Below the pieces are notes generated by a model. It saw only the letters and a list, made by a program, of their open reading frames with translations, did not search any database and was not told the DNA's origin. Of a stretch of DNA of 43,445 nt, positions 1 through 7,602 are shown one piece after another (position 1 is the first letter of the stretch; every line of letters starts with the position of its first letter). Source of the stretch: SAR202 cluster bacterium. GTDB taxonomy: Bacteria; Chloroflexota; Dehalococcoidia; Lucifugimonadales; GCA-2719675. The stretch covers positions 1-43,445 of the forward strand of contig VFGW01000004.1 of the NCBI GenBank assembly GCA_009392295.1, written 5' to 3'. Both the position numbers and the translations under genes were made by a program.

Positions 1-703
1 TTTCTGCCACATCTTCTCTTTGGGGATATTCTTTTGCATAATCAGAAATGAAATTCCCATTATCTGCTATTTGTGCCTCTATCCAACCGCCTGATGAACT
101 ATGATAAGAATCAAGAGAAGTATGAGCCGCTTCATGTAAAAAGATTTCTTCTAACAAATCATATTTTTCAAGCTCTAAACCCCAATCATGATGAATTAAG
201 ATATTATTATTCCCTCCCCCAAAATTCTCATTGCCTTTATGAATCCAAACTGTTTCGACATCTTTTCTAAATAATTCTGGCAATCTACCAATCGCTTCAA
301 GATATCTCAAAGCTACTTTTTCTGCATTTGTTTTATTTTCAAATTCATTATTAACCTGAACTTCAATTTGAGTGCCATCAGAAAATTTAGCTTCAAATAA
401 AAAAGGAGTTATAGTTATCCATGAACCATTATTTCTGCGGTCAAACATAGTTCTTTGATTATCAGAAATGCTTTCTAAAGAAATAAAAGTTGAAATATCA
501 GAAGAATTTAATATGTTATTACTAATAAAAACAGATCCTCTATAAGGAATAAAAGTATCCTCAAAAAAATAATTTTCCAAACTACTTTTTTCATTTAGAA
601 AATTAACATAAACATACATTTGCAAATAGGAAGAGTTACTCCAAGAAACAATCAATACAGATGCAAATAGCAAAATTATTAATGTAAAAAAAATCTTTTT
701 CAT
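1..703 (-). CDS. Secreted or membrane-anchored putative zinc metallopeptidase, 3' end outside the window
   Basis: The frame is open from an ATG at 703 to the window edge, giving 234 residues without a stop. Residues 3-20 are a hydrophobic signal or anchor segment after two lysines. A long N-terminal domain of no recognised family follows. Near residues 187-200 the helix reads IFLHEAAHTSLDSY, an HExxH zinc-binding motif with His190, Glu191 and His194; this is the only functional clue and points to a gluzincin/metzincin-like peptidase outside the cytoplasm. The third metal ligand is not identified and may lie beyond the window. There is no Shine-Dalgarno sequence, but TATAAT sits on the coding strand at 715-710, so the transcript may be leaderless. 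The substrate is unknown. The reading frame is certain and the peptidase activity is inferred. Confidence 0.72.
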   Translation of the reverse strand, partial: MKKIFFTLIILLFASVLIVSWSNSSYLQMYVYVNFLNEKSSLENYFFEDTFIPYRGSVFISNNILNSSDISTFISLESISDNQRTMFDRRNNGSWITITPFLFEAKFSDGTQIEVQVNNEFENKTNAEKVALRYLEAIGRLPELFRKDVETVWIHKGNENFGGGNNNILIHHDWGLELEKYDLLEEIFLHEAAHTSLDSYHSSSGGWIEAQIADNGNFISDYAKEYPQREDVAE

Positions 704-898
704 ATTAAAATTATATCTGTTAAGTCAAAAATTCATTCTTGACCATTTACAAATAAACATTATTTAGATTGATTTGATACTAGACGAATTTGTTTGTGTT
801 CAGTAATTAACAATCTTTGTATTCATTTATATTGACTGTAATTTGTACTTAAACACACTTAAAATCTGTTGAACTCTAAACTTACATCCCATAAATCA

Positions 899-927
899 TT
901 GACTGATCTCAACATTTAAATTATATT
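899..927 (+). promoter_or_regulatory. Sigma-70-type promoter
   Basis: TTGACT at 899-904 and TATATT at 922-927 are separated by exactly 17 bases, close to consensus. The predicted transcript start is near 934, about 175 bases upstream of the next gene and just ahead of a set of inverted repeats ending in an intrinsic terminator. Confidence 0.6.
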
Positions 928-933
928 AAAAAT

Positions 934-1068
934 ATGTTAATCAGATTTGAAGACGATTTATTTCACTTGTGTACTAACCCTTTTATAGGGCATTAGTTAA
1001 ACGCGATTAAATTAAAATCTGAATTATTAACACGTCATGCCCGTTCAAATTTTTGAACGGGTTTTTTT
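934..1068 (+). ncRNA. Candidate structured small RNA or attenuated 5' leader
   Basis: This roughly 135-base stretch lies between a good promoter and a U-tailed hairpin and has no credible reading frame. CAGATTT (942-948) can pair with AAATCTG (1015-1021), with a possible extension of TTAAT (937-941) to ATTAA (1026-1030). The closed region contains an inner hairpin whose arms ACTAACCCT and AGGGcaTTAGT lie at 973-997. The terminator hairpin begins ten bases later. It could be a free small RNA, or the leader of the beta-propeller gene starting at 1108 with conditional read-through. I do not recognise it as a known riboswitch class. The pairing is visible in the sequence; the function is not. Confidence 0.42.
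1040..1068 (+). terminator. Rho-independent terminator
   Basis: CCCGTTCAAA (1040-1049) pairs perfectly with TTTGAACGGG (1052-1061), followed by seven T residues at 1062-1068. No plus-strand protein gene lies upstream in the window, so it must end either a small RNA or an attenuated leader. It ends 39 bases before the ATG at 1108. Confidence 0.8.
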
Positions 1069-1107
1069 ATTTCAAAAAATCAATCAAATGTTATAGGAGT
1101 ATTGAAA

Positions 1108-2457
1108 ATGTATAATAAATCTTTATCGGGATTTGTATTAGTCTTACTGATGGTCTTTGTTACAGCAGTAGCTTGTGCAAAAGACCAAGAACCGGCTAAG
1201 ACTGCACCAGCTAAACAGTCTTCATTTGAAGTATGGGCAGTTGACCAGTCGAGCACTGGCAGCTACGGAACTGGTGGACTCATCTACATATGGGATGGGT
1301 CTGACATCTCTAAAAATGCTAGTGAAGCAACTCCAGAGATTATCGATCTGGCTAAGGCTGCTGTAGATGCTGGTTGTGACGCACCCAAAAAACCGCACAT
1401 GATACTTTCTAACCACACTACTCCCAAGGCTAGCCATGTAGTTCTAGCTAATGTAGGTTCTGGTGATACCTTTTTTATAAACATTGAGAGCCGTGCTATC
1501 GTTGGCTGTGTCAACACAATCGGTGGTTTCAATGGAGCAGGTGGAACAGCAAATGCACACGCCTCCGTTGCATCTCCTGACAACAGTGTAGCTATAGTCG
1601 CTAATATTGGCGCAAAAGGTGAGTCAGGCTTCCTACATAAAATTCATACTGACTACACCAATGATAATTACAAATTGGTAGAGACGTTGTCACTGGACCA
1701 ATTCTCCAGTGAATTAGGAACTTCAGTAACCCGACCTATCTGCCACGAGTTCACTGAAGACAGTAAATTCGCATACGTAACACTAGCTGGTGGAGGTCTG
1801 CTAGTGGTAAATGTGGGTTCTTCAGACGGAACAACACCTATGAGTGTAGTAAAAGTCTATAACAAAGATACCGTTCCAGGTATAGGCTGCGGCGTTTCTC
1901 GTCTCCCAGAAGGAAAGATAATGACAAATGGAGAGAGCGGAGCTAAAGGAGGAGATGATTTCCTATATACCTTTGATGCTAGTAAAGCTGCCGATGGAGT
2001 ATTCCCAGATCCAGTACAAATTGAACTCCCAGGTGAAGATACACATGGTGCGGTTACTTGTACTGATCAAAAAGGAAACTTATTTGCAATAACAAGTATG
2101 CGTGTAAGTAATGACGTCAACTTCGTAGACCTCAAAACCAATACGGTTGTGGCGACTAAGTCGATGTCCGCATCCTTCAGTGAGGATCCAAAGCCCGACG
2201 TGGCAGATATAGTGGGAAACAAGATGTTCATTGCTTTAAGGGGTGCTAAACCACTGACAGCTATAGGTGCGCTTGAATTTGCTGGTAGAACTCCAGGAGT
2301 AGCTGTTTTGACCATCAACGATGATTGTAATGGTTTCAGTTGGGAATCGAAAGATCTTGCTTCAATGAAAGACCCTATCAGGCTGGTTGATGGAATTTTC
2401 CCTGGACAAAAAATCACAGCCGCTGACCCACATGGCCTGGAAGTGATATTTAAATAA
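1108..2457 (+). CDS. Secreted beta-propeller protein, probable lipoprotein
   Basis: Product of 449 residues. The ATG at 1108 is chosen because AGGAGT (1095-1100) sits seven bases upstream; a TTG at 1102 is too close to it. The N-terminus is a signal peptide ending in TAVAC, a slightly atypical lipobox, followed by a polar Ala/Lys/Pro linker. The rest is made of about 45-60-residue repeats in which a strand ending in a VVxLxNVGS-like turn recurs, as in YVTN or WD-like propellers. Several repeats open with a histidine: SNHTTPKASH, NAHASVASPD, CHEFTEDSKF, DTHGAVTC and DPHGLEV near the C-terminus. Six or more cysteines also occur, unusual in an exported protein unless they form disulfides or bind metal. 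No enzyme family is assigned. Codon use looks richer in G and C than the oxidase operon, as would fit high expression. Confidence 0.8.
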   Translation: MYNKSLSGFVLVLLMVFVTAVACAKDQEPAKTAPAKQSSFEVWAVDQSSTGSYGTGGLIYIWDGSDISKNASEATPEIIDLAKAAVDAGCDAPKKPHMILSNHTTPKASHVVLANVGSGDTFFINIESRAIVGCVNTIGGFNGAGGTANAHASVASPDNSVAIVANIGAKGESGFLHKIHTDYTNDNYKLVETLSLDQFSSELGTSVTRPICHEFTEDSKFAYVTLAGGGLLVVNVGSSDGTTPMSVVKVYNKDTVPGIGCGVSRLPEGKIMTNGESGAKGGDDFLYTFDASKAADGVFPDPVQIELPGEDTHGAVTCTDQKGNLFAITSMRVSNDVNFVDLKTNTVVATKSMSASFSEDPKPDVADIVGNKMFIALRGAKPLTAIGALEFAGRTPGVAVLTINDDCNGFSWESKDLASMKDPIRLVDGIFPGQKITAADPHGLEVIFK

Positions 2458-2466
2458 AACTTTTTA

Positions 2467-2510
2467 ATTGGTTGTCTAATCGATCGAAATTGATCCATTA
2501 GACAACCAAT
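2467..2510. other. Strong stem-loop between two genes, no U-tract
   Basis: ATTGGTTGTCTAAT (2467-2480) is the exact reverse complement of 2497-2510, a 14-bp stem with a 16-base loop. It starts nine bases after the stop codon of the beta-propeller gene. Neither strand has a T run after the stem, so a canonical terminator is not supported. Protection of the mRNA 3' end or a processing site is more likely. Confidence 0.55.
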
Positions 2511-2601
2511 AATAGTAAGTGTGATCAATATAATGGAATTTTTATGGCAAATTCTAATAAAATAAATCTGAAACATTTTAAATTAAATAGGAATACCTAA
2601 A

Positions 2602-3087
2602 ATGAACACAATAAATAATTTGTTTAGTTTTCCAAATCCAGTAAACGAATTCTCAGCTAGATTTGTTGCAGGAATGGTTGTGATTTTAACAATTGCAACA
2701 ATTTTAACTCAAAATCAATTCGTCGCAGGATTCTTGTTGTACGGATTTCTTGCAAGAGTCGCGACTGGTCCAACTTTGAGTCCCATGGGCTTGCTTGCAA
2801 CAAAAGTAATTGTGCCTGCATTAGGCAACCCTACTAAATTGGTAGCAGGACCTCCCAAGCGCTTTGCACAAACTATTGGATTGATTTTTTCAACAACTGC
2901 TTTCGTCATGCTTATACTTGATTTAATATTAGCATTTCAGATCACCTTAGCTATTTTAGTTGTATTTGCAATATTAGAATCCGTAGTAGGATTCTGTGCA
3001 GGTTGTTTTGTATTCAACTACCTTATGAAATGGAAAATAATACCACAATCAATATGCGAAAGTTGTATTACAGGTGTAGAAGAGTAA
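2602..3087 (+). CDS. DUF4395 family integral membrane protein
   Basis: Product of 161 residues with four hydrophobic segments, near residues 20-36, 42-54 (short), 90-112 and 113-142. The signature regions of DUF4395 are present: NPVNEFSARFVAG at the start, FLLYGFLARVATGPTLSPMG in the middle, and the GPPKRFAQ motif at about residues 83-90 before the second hydrophobic pair. The function of this family is not established; some members occur fused to or beside thiol-redox or sulfurtransferase proteins. It ends at 3087 facing the frameshifted zinc-ribbon gene on the other strand. The family call is firm, and the role is unknown. Confidence 0.87.
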   Translation: MNTINNLFSFPNPVNEFSARFVAGMVVILTIATILTQNQFVAGFLLYGFLARVATGPTLSPMGLLATKVIVPALGNPTKLVAGPPKRFAQTIGLIFSTTAFVMLILDLILAFQITLAILVVFAILESVVGFCAGCFVFNYLMKWKIIPQSICESCITGVEE

Positions 3088-3178
3088 AACTAGTCATCAA
3101 ATCCAAAAAAGTATTCAAGATCCATTCTATCCAACCCACAGTACCTTCTATTCGAATTCTCTCATCTATTAATGTCAA

Positions 3179-3414
3179 TCAAAAAAGTGGACTGTCAAAA
3201 CAACTTGGAATACCGCCCATTATACACAAAACAAAACCCGCTAAATAAGCAAAAACAGACAAAGCAATAATCAGAAAAATTATTGCTAATAATATTAAAG
3301 AAAAACAACCCCATCGCCTGAGTCTTTTTTGGATTCATAGTTGGCAGACACTTCATATCCACATTTTAAACAGAATCTTTCTTTAACTTTTAAATCACAT
3401 TTAGGACATTTCAT
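3179..3414 (-). pseudogene. Small zinc-ribbon plus transmembrane protein interrupted by a frameshift
   Basis: From the ATG at 3414 the first frame encodes a compact zinc ribbon with four cysteines (MKCPKCDLK, then RFCLKCGYE) and stops at 3295 after 39 residues. At an A6 run on the coding strand (3330-3325), a shift of minus one, equal to one missing A, joins this to an open frame running to TGA at 3179. The joined part reads KKRLRRWGCF and then a strongly hydrophobic helix of about 30 residues ending IPSCFDSPLF. The result is a coherent protein of about 78 residues: cytosolic zinc ribbon, basic stretch, tryptophan at the interface, membrane anchor. Real decay, a homopolymer sequencing error and ribosomal slippage on AAA-AAA codons are all possible. 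Exact joining at the homopolymer favours error or recent mutation. Confidence 0.65.
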
Positions 3415-3529
3415 AATCAGAAATTATACACCTCATTGAGATCCCAGAAACTGTTATTTGATCAGATGTAATTTACTGTTTTGTTACCGGCATATCAATG
3501 TCTTTTTGGATTCATAATTACAAAACACC

Positions 3530-3838
3530 TTACCTATTGAAAGTAAAAGGAGGATATTTATCTGTTAGTCCAATAAGCCAACAATTTACACGCAAATTCC
3601 AACGTATAACTCCAACCTGTAAGGCAAATAAACCTCGTGGATATTTGCCAGTAATAATTACTAAAATATATCCCACCAAAGCCATCAACAATGCAATTAT
3701 ATTTAAGAAATACAGAACAATATAATGCGGTAAAAGTGCAACTGGTTTTAATATAAACAGTATTGCCAACAAACGTGAAGAAGATTCTGGATATTCTACT
3801 TCACAATTGGCAAGATAAGTATTTTTTGATTTATACAT
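3530..3838 (-). CDS. DUF4389 family small membrane protein
   Basis: Product of 102 residues with two transmembrane helices near 24-41 and 43-62. The conserved DUF4389 core is clear: PHYIVLYFLNIIALLMALVG, then TGKYPRGLF, GVIRWNLRVNCWLIGLTDKY and PPF near the C-terminus. An AAGGAG Shine-Dalgarno sequence precedes the ATG at 3838 by six bases. The family has no established function; many members are longer, with two copies of the domain, so this is a single-domain form. It lies between the frameshifted zinc-ribbon gene and another membrane protein, all on the minus strand and more than 100 bases apart, so co-transcription is possible but not evident. Confidence 0.82.
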   Translation of the reverse strand: MYKSKNTYLANCEVEYPESSSRLLAILFILKPVALLPHYIVLYFLNIIALLMALVGYILVIITGKYPRGLFALQVGVIRWNLRVNCWLIGLTDKYPPFTFNR

Positions 3839-4015
3839 CAGGAACTCCTTTCAAGGAATTTAAGAGGGGAAAGGAGGAAATCTAGAAAATCAAAAACAAT
3901 TCCTTGCTCTCTATACGTCAATTAAATTATTATTAATAATTTTTTTTCGATCTTGCAATCACTATATTGATAAAGCCAACAAAACAACAATTTTATCAAT
4001 TATTTATAACTATAA

Positions 4016-4663
4016 TTACTTAGCATCTTTTCTAGAAGATAGGATAGTTAGAATGCCGAGCACTATGGTCATGATTGGCCAACCCAAGAAACCAATAAAA
4101 CCTACAAAATCTAAAACATCACTTTCGATGGGAATAATCCAGCCAAAAAATAAAAAAGCTCCCATTAGTGCAGTGATTCCGCCTGCTATCTGATTCAAGT
4201 TTTTTTGCATAAATATTGCTATACCTAGTAACAAACTGGAAGCAGCCATAAACGTGAACATACCTCTAAAAATAGCTTCTCCAATTGCTATCGCGTTGGC
4301 TGCATCACCACCCTGTTCGGTCCAACCGCTATCATAAACAACACCATGAAGGCCATAGTCAATAGCAATAATTCCTGCTGACAAAAAAGCTAACACTGCT
4401 GCAAGCCCTGCGAGATCCGAACCGGGTTTCTCTTCACCCTGCATAGAGCGCGCTAAGTATACAGTCCCAATCGTCATGGCCAATGTTGCTACTGTCCAAC
4501 CGACTGTAGTAATTCCACCAAGTGTAGTACTCTCAAGTAAGTTTTGGGCAGTTTGAGAAAATGATGCCTCATCTGTTGTGCCACCAGGCTCGATTAATAA
4601 CATAATTACCGCCAATATTGGCCCAATAACCAACATCCATCCTGTAAGAATTTTTGATCCCAT
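4016..4663 (-). CDS. Six-helix membrane protein of unknown function
   Basis: Product of 215 residues. Hydrophobic segments near residues 5-23, 47-70, 84-103, 128-150, 157-178 and 186-208 suggest six membrane helices. The loop after helix 1 (EPGGTTDEASFSQTAQ) and the loop after helix 3 (YDSGWTEQGGD) are acidic and probably exposed to the outside, while the C-terminus SSRKDAK is basic and probably cytoplasmic. AGAGGA precedes the ATG at 4663. The pattern resembles uncharacterised DUF4386-like proteins, but no diagnostic motif was found and no function is proposed. It is followed downstream on the same strand by the DUF4389 gene after 177 bases. Confidence 0.7.
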   Translation of the reverse strand: MGSKILTGWMLVIGPILAVIMLLIEPGGTTDEASFSQTAQNLLESTTLGGITTVGWTVATLAMTIGTVYLARSMQGEEKPGSDLAGLAAVLAFLSAGIIAIDYGLHGVVYDSGWTEQGGDAANAIAIGEAIFRGMFTFMAASSLLLGIAIFMQKNLNQIAGGITALMGAFLFFGWIIPIESDVLDFVGFIGFLGWPIMTIVLGILTILSSRKDAK

Positions 4664-4819
4664 AATAATCCTCTCAAATCCTTTAATATAGTAATTGCGA
4701 AGATACTAACATAAAAACTAACTGATTAAAATACTTAGCAAGAACAAACATATGATAGCTATGAAAGAAACCTAAAGTAAAGAACTAATATCACTAATCA
4801 CCCTTAAATCCTCCAAGCT

Positions 4820-5794
4820 CTATCTTCCTAGAGTTACCTCATCAATTAGGGCTTTTATATAGCCCATCGCATAAGCCTCAGAAGCAAATTTTGCATTTTC
4901 AGTTGGAAGTAGGCTTAGCAGCGGCACGTGGTCAGGTATAAAAGGACCATCAAAACCAATTTCATAATAAGCCTGCATCGCCTCTCTCATATCTACATGC
5001 CCCTCATCTATGAATGTTTCTTGAAACTTTGGAACAGTACCGGAAACATTCCTAAAATGAACATAGAAAATCTTATCCTGTCGACCAAATTTTCTAATAG
5101 CATCAACAACACGCTCTGGCATCTCTGCTACGGTGCCTTGGCAAAACTCAATACCGCTATTTTTGCTTGGTACTAAGTCACAAAGTTTTTGTAGTGAAGC
5201 GTGACTTCTTAATATACGCGGTAATCCCGCTAATGGAGATATTGGGGGATCATCTGGGTGTACTCCAATTCTGACACCCGCCCGTTCTGCAACTGGAACA
5301 ATTGCATTAAGAAAGTATTCAAAATTCCCCCACATATCGTCATCGGATACTTCTCCATATTTTGTAAAAGGAGCTGTACTAGCAAGATTATAATCAAAAC
5401 TTGATACCCGTGCTCCTCCACGGCCGAGTGTGTCACCAGATGTTCGCCATGCGTATCCAGTCCGGCTACGCATAGACATAAAATTATAACCTAGTACCGA
5501 TATTCCTGCTGCACCCATATTTTGTATTGTCTTGCAAATTTTATCTAATTGCTCGTCACGTCCTGGTAAGCCTAACTTTATCTTGTCCATCCATTCTTGT
5601 GGTAAATTTTCAATTGCAAATAAATGCATACCTACAGCTTCTACTTGAGATCTAATTCGTAGTAAGTCAAGATACTCCCAATATCCCGACTCATTCGGAA
5701 GTCCACCTCCAATTACATCTGTAGCTCCAAGTTGTACCCCGAAGTCTAGTAACTCATTGGTTACACCTCCCCGTGCATCCAATCCAAGTTTCAT
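4820..5794 (-). CDS. Mannonate dehydratase family (UxuA-like) protein
   Basis: Product of 324 residues with a TIM-barrel mannonate dehydratase fold. UxuA (EC 4.2.1.8) removes water from D-mannonate to give 2-keto-3-deoxygluconate in hexuronate breakdown. Recognisable motifs are RIGVHPDDPP, IEFCQGTVAEM, FYVHFRNVSG, FIDEGHVDM and FIPDHVP. These carry the expected His, Cys, His and Asp metal ligands. The protein is shorter than E. coli UxuA (about 394 residues), so related sugar acids are possible substrates. GAGG precedes the ATG at 5794. It is divergent from the Gfo/Idh/MocA gene at 6030 across a 235-base gap, suggesting joint control of a sugar-acid function. The family is well supported; the substrate is inferred. 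Confidence 0.85.
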   Translation of the reverse strand: MKLGLDARGGVTNELLDFGVQLGATDVIGGGLPNESGYWEYLDLLRIRSQVEAVGMHLFAIENLPQEWMDKIKLGLPGRDEQLDKICKTIQNMGAAGISVLGYNFMSMRSRTGYAWRTSGDTLGRGGARVSSFDYNLASTAPFTKYGEVSDDDMWGNFEYFLNAIVPVAERAGVRIGVHPDDPPISPLAGLPRILRSHASLQKLCDLVPSKNSGIEFCQGTVAEMPERVVDAIRKFGRQDKIFYVHFRNVSGTVPKFQETFIDEGHVDMREAMQAYYEIGFDGPFIPDHVPLLSLLPTENAKFASEAYAMGYIKALIDEVTLGR

Positions 5795-6029
5795 ATTAAC
5801 CTCACCAAAAACCTTTTACTAAATATTCTCATGATTCAGATTATACATCACATTACGACCTCAGCTGAATTTTATGACTTATTGAAACAAAACGAAAAAC
5901 AATCTGAAGATTATAGCAGTTAAAAATGTTGGTTATTTCCAGATGTAAAAACAAATAAATTAGTTATTAATATATATGATAAACTAAAGGCATGATAACA
6001 AACTTGGAAATAAATAGGAGAGAATAAAA

Positions 6030-7298
6030 ATGGGTCTGGGTCAACCTGTCGACGTAGCTTTGATCGGTGCCGGAAATCGTTCCCAAAAAGTATACAAGCC
6101 TCTTATAAATGAGATTAATCCATGGGTAAATTTAGTAGCTGTATGTGATCCAATTCGCGAAAACTCTGATAATTTAGCTAAAGCTTTAGGAGTGCCAGCA
6201 TTTTACGACATAAAAGAACTAGTCAAATCCCGTCCAATGGAAGCAGCTTTTGTTGTCACTCCAGTTCCATCACATCATTCGATTGCCGTTTATTTAATGT
6301 CAAATGGTATTCACGTAAATGTAGAAACAAGCATGGCCACATTACTAATTCAGGCTCAAGAGATGGTGGATACAGCCCGTACCAACAATGTTATCTTAAG
6401 AATTGGGGAAAATTTTTTTAGACAACCTTTTGACAGATTAATCAGAATGATCGATAAAAATGGATTTATAGGTCCAATTAAGCGACTTACCTGTTGGCAC
6501 GATCATACTGGATATCACAATAACTCACGTTGGCTCTCTTTTTTTCAATCCTATCCTATTGCAGCACAGGCTATAACACACACAATGTCAACATCTGAAC
6601 ATTACCAGATGCCTCACAGAATGTATGATAGCGAGACTTATAAAGCGCATTTCTACTGGTTCCCAAATAATGAACTGGTAATTGATCATGCTGGTAACAT
6701 CAAGAGTATGCTAGGTAGGTATCCCCGTCCAGGATACACCGAACTCGCTGGAACTCGCGGATCAATCGTTCAACAAGCTGCTAGCAAAAAAAGCGCTGCA
6801 AAACAACCATATCAGGGCTGGGAAGGACTTGGTGAAGTTCGATATTGTAGTGCTGAATCCCTACAACAACATGGAAAAAGTGGAGTTGCTGATCAGATAT
6901 TTCCGATCGTACACAAAAGTAATAACCACGATTGGTTATCTTCTCATGTGGATTTACCTACCGGTCGCGTAGAATATGTGAACCCATATCGACCAGGAAA
7001 ATCTGCATACCATCATGGCAATTACTATAGTGCTGCAGTCATGGATCACATCGTGGACTTTGCTAAGACCATACGTTTTGAAAAAAAATCTGAATATACT
7101 GACAAAGACGCACTCATGGCCATGATGATGGAAGTTGCAACACGTGAATCAGCTATGAAAAACGGTGAACGTTTAAGTCTCCCTCTAAAAGGTGAATTAA
7201 GAAGTGAGATCCTTATGCGAACCAAGCAAATAAAAGAGTATGGTGTTGATCCTCTCGATATAGAAGGAATGTTAGCAATTAAATTCCCTCGCCCTTAA
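6030..7298 (+). CDS. Gfo/Idh/MocA family oxidoreductase with an altered catalytic motif
   Basis: Product of 422 residues. The N-terminal Rossmann fold has the nucleotide loop ALIGAGNRSQ at residues 10-19, followed by VAVCDP at about 36-41. The C-terminal half is histidine-rich (CWHDHTGYHNN, ITHTMSTSEHYQMPH), unusual for generic members. Where the family usually has EKP, this protein reads VETSM at about 98-102, so the catalytic lysine position is threonine (residue 100). It may therefore use another base or not be a dehydrogenase; some Gfo/Idh/MocA glycosidases use NAD transiently. AGGAGA ends eight bases before the ATG. It is divergent from the mannonate dehydratase-like gene, so a sugar-acid role is likely. 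Confidence 0.82.
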   Translation: MGLGQPVDVALIGAGNRSQKVYKPLINEINPWVNLVAVCDPIRENSDNLAKALGVPAFYDIKELVKSRPMEAAFVVTPVPSHHSIAVYLMSNGIHVNVETSMATLLIQAQEMVDTARTNNVILRIGENFFRQPFDRLIRMIDKNGFIGPIKRLTCWHDHTGYHNNSRWLSFFQSYPIAAQAITHTMSTSEHYQMPHRMYDSETYKAHFYWFPNNELVIDHAGNIKSMLGRYPRPGYTELAGTRGSIVQQAASKKSAAKQPYQGWEGLGEVRYCSAESLQQHGKSGVADQIFPIVHKSNNHDWLSSHVDLPTGRVEYVNPYRPGKSAYHHGNYYSAAVMDHIVDFAKTIRFEKKSEYTDKDALMAMMMEVATRESAMKNGERLSLPLKGELRSEILMRTKQIKEYGVDPLDIEGMLAIKFPRP

Positions 7299-7350
7299 AA
7301 TAGCTGCTCCCAAATTACCATTCAAGATGTTGCTTTTATTAATATATATA

Positions 7351-7370
7351 TAAGTCCGAATAAGTCCGAA
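7351..7370. repeat. Perfect 10-bp tandem duplication
   Basis: TAAGTCCGAA occurs twice head to tail. It lies in the gap between the Gfo/Idh/MocA gene and tRNA-Lys (7299-7489), which otherwise shows no gene, only AT-rich sequence and the second repeat at 7415-7436. Confidence 0.85.
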
Positions 7371-7414
7371 AATTAATAAATAAGCAGAAGAAATTACCCC
7401 AAAATAACATGCAT

Positions 7415-7436
7415 TGATTACATGACTGATTACATG
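7415..7436. repeat. 10-bp direct repeat, 12-bp period
   Basis: TGATTACATG at 7415-7424 recurs at 7427-7436 with the spacer AC. It is the second of three short duplications within 280 bases around tRNA-Lys. Confidence 0.8.
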
Positions 7437-7489
7437 GAAGAATAAGAAGTAGGGAAAGTCAGATTATACCCTAGCTAGGAATCCGTAAC

Positions 7490-7565
7490 TGGTGACCCGC
7501 CTGGGACTTGAACCCAGAACCTATTGATTAAGAGTCAATTGCTCTGCCAATTGAGCTAGCGGGTC
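7490..7565 (-). tRNA. tRNA-Lys (anticodon CTT)
   Basis: The acceptor stem GACCCGC (7565-7559) pairs with GCGGGTC (7500-7494), followed by discriminator A and an encoded CCA (7492-7490). The anticodon arm is ATTGA, loop CTCTTAA, TCAAT, giving anticodon CTT for AAG. The T arm contains GGTTCAAGTCC. It stands alone, divergent from the oxidase operon. Confidence 0.96.
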
Positions 7566-7602
7566 AAACAAATATTACTTAAAAGTTTACCACTCATAAT
7601 AA

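Noticed and set aside
73-270. Plus-strand open frame of 65 codons
   Set aside because: It is antisense to the metallopeptidase-like gene, whose minus-strand frame has a signal peptide and HExxH motif.
1222-1583. Two minus-strand frames within the propeller gene
   Set aside because: They are shadows of a well-supported plus-strand gene with signal peptide and ribosome site.
2067-2576. Minus-strand frame of 169 codons
   Set aside because: It is antisense to the end of the propeller gene, runs through the 14-bp stem-loop and has no family likeness.
3003-3248. Plus-strand frame of 81 codons
   Set aside because: It overlaps the end of DUF4395 and is antisense to the zinc-ribbon/TM gene, which reads as a coherent protein.
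3498-3725. Plus-strand frame of 75 codons
   Set aside because: It is antisense to the DUF4389 gene, which has a clear domain and Shine-Dalgarno.
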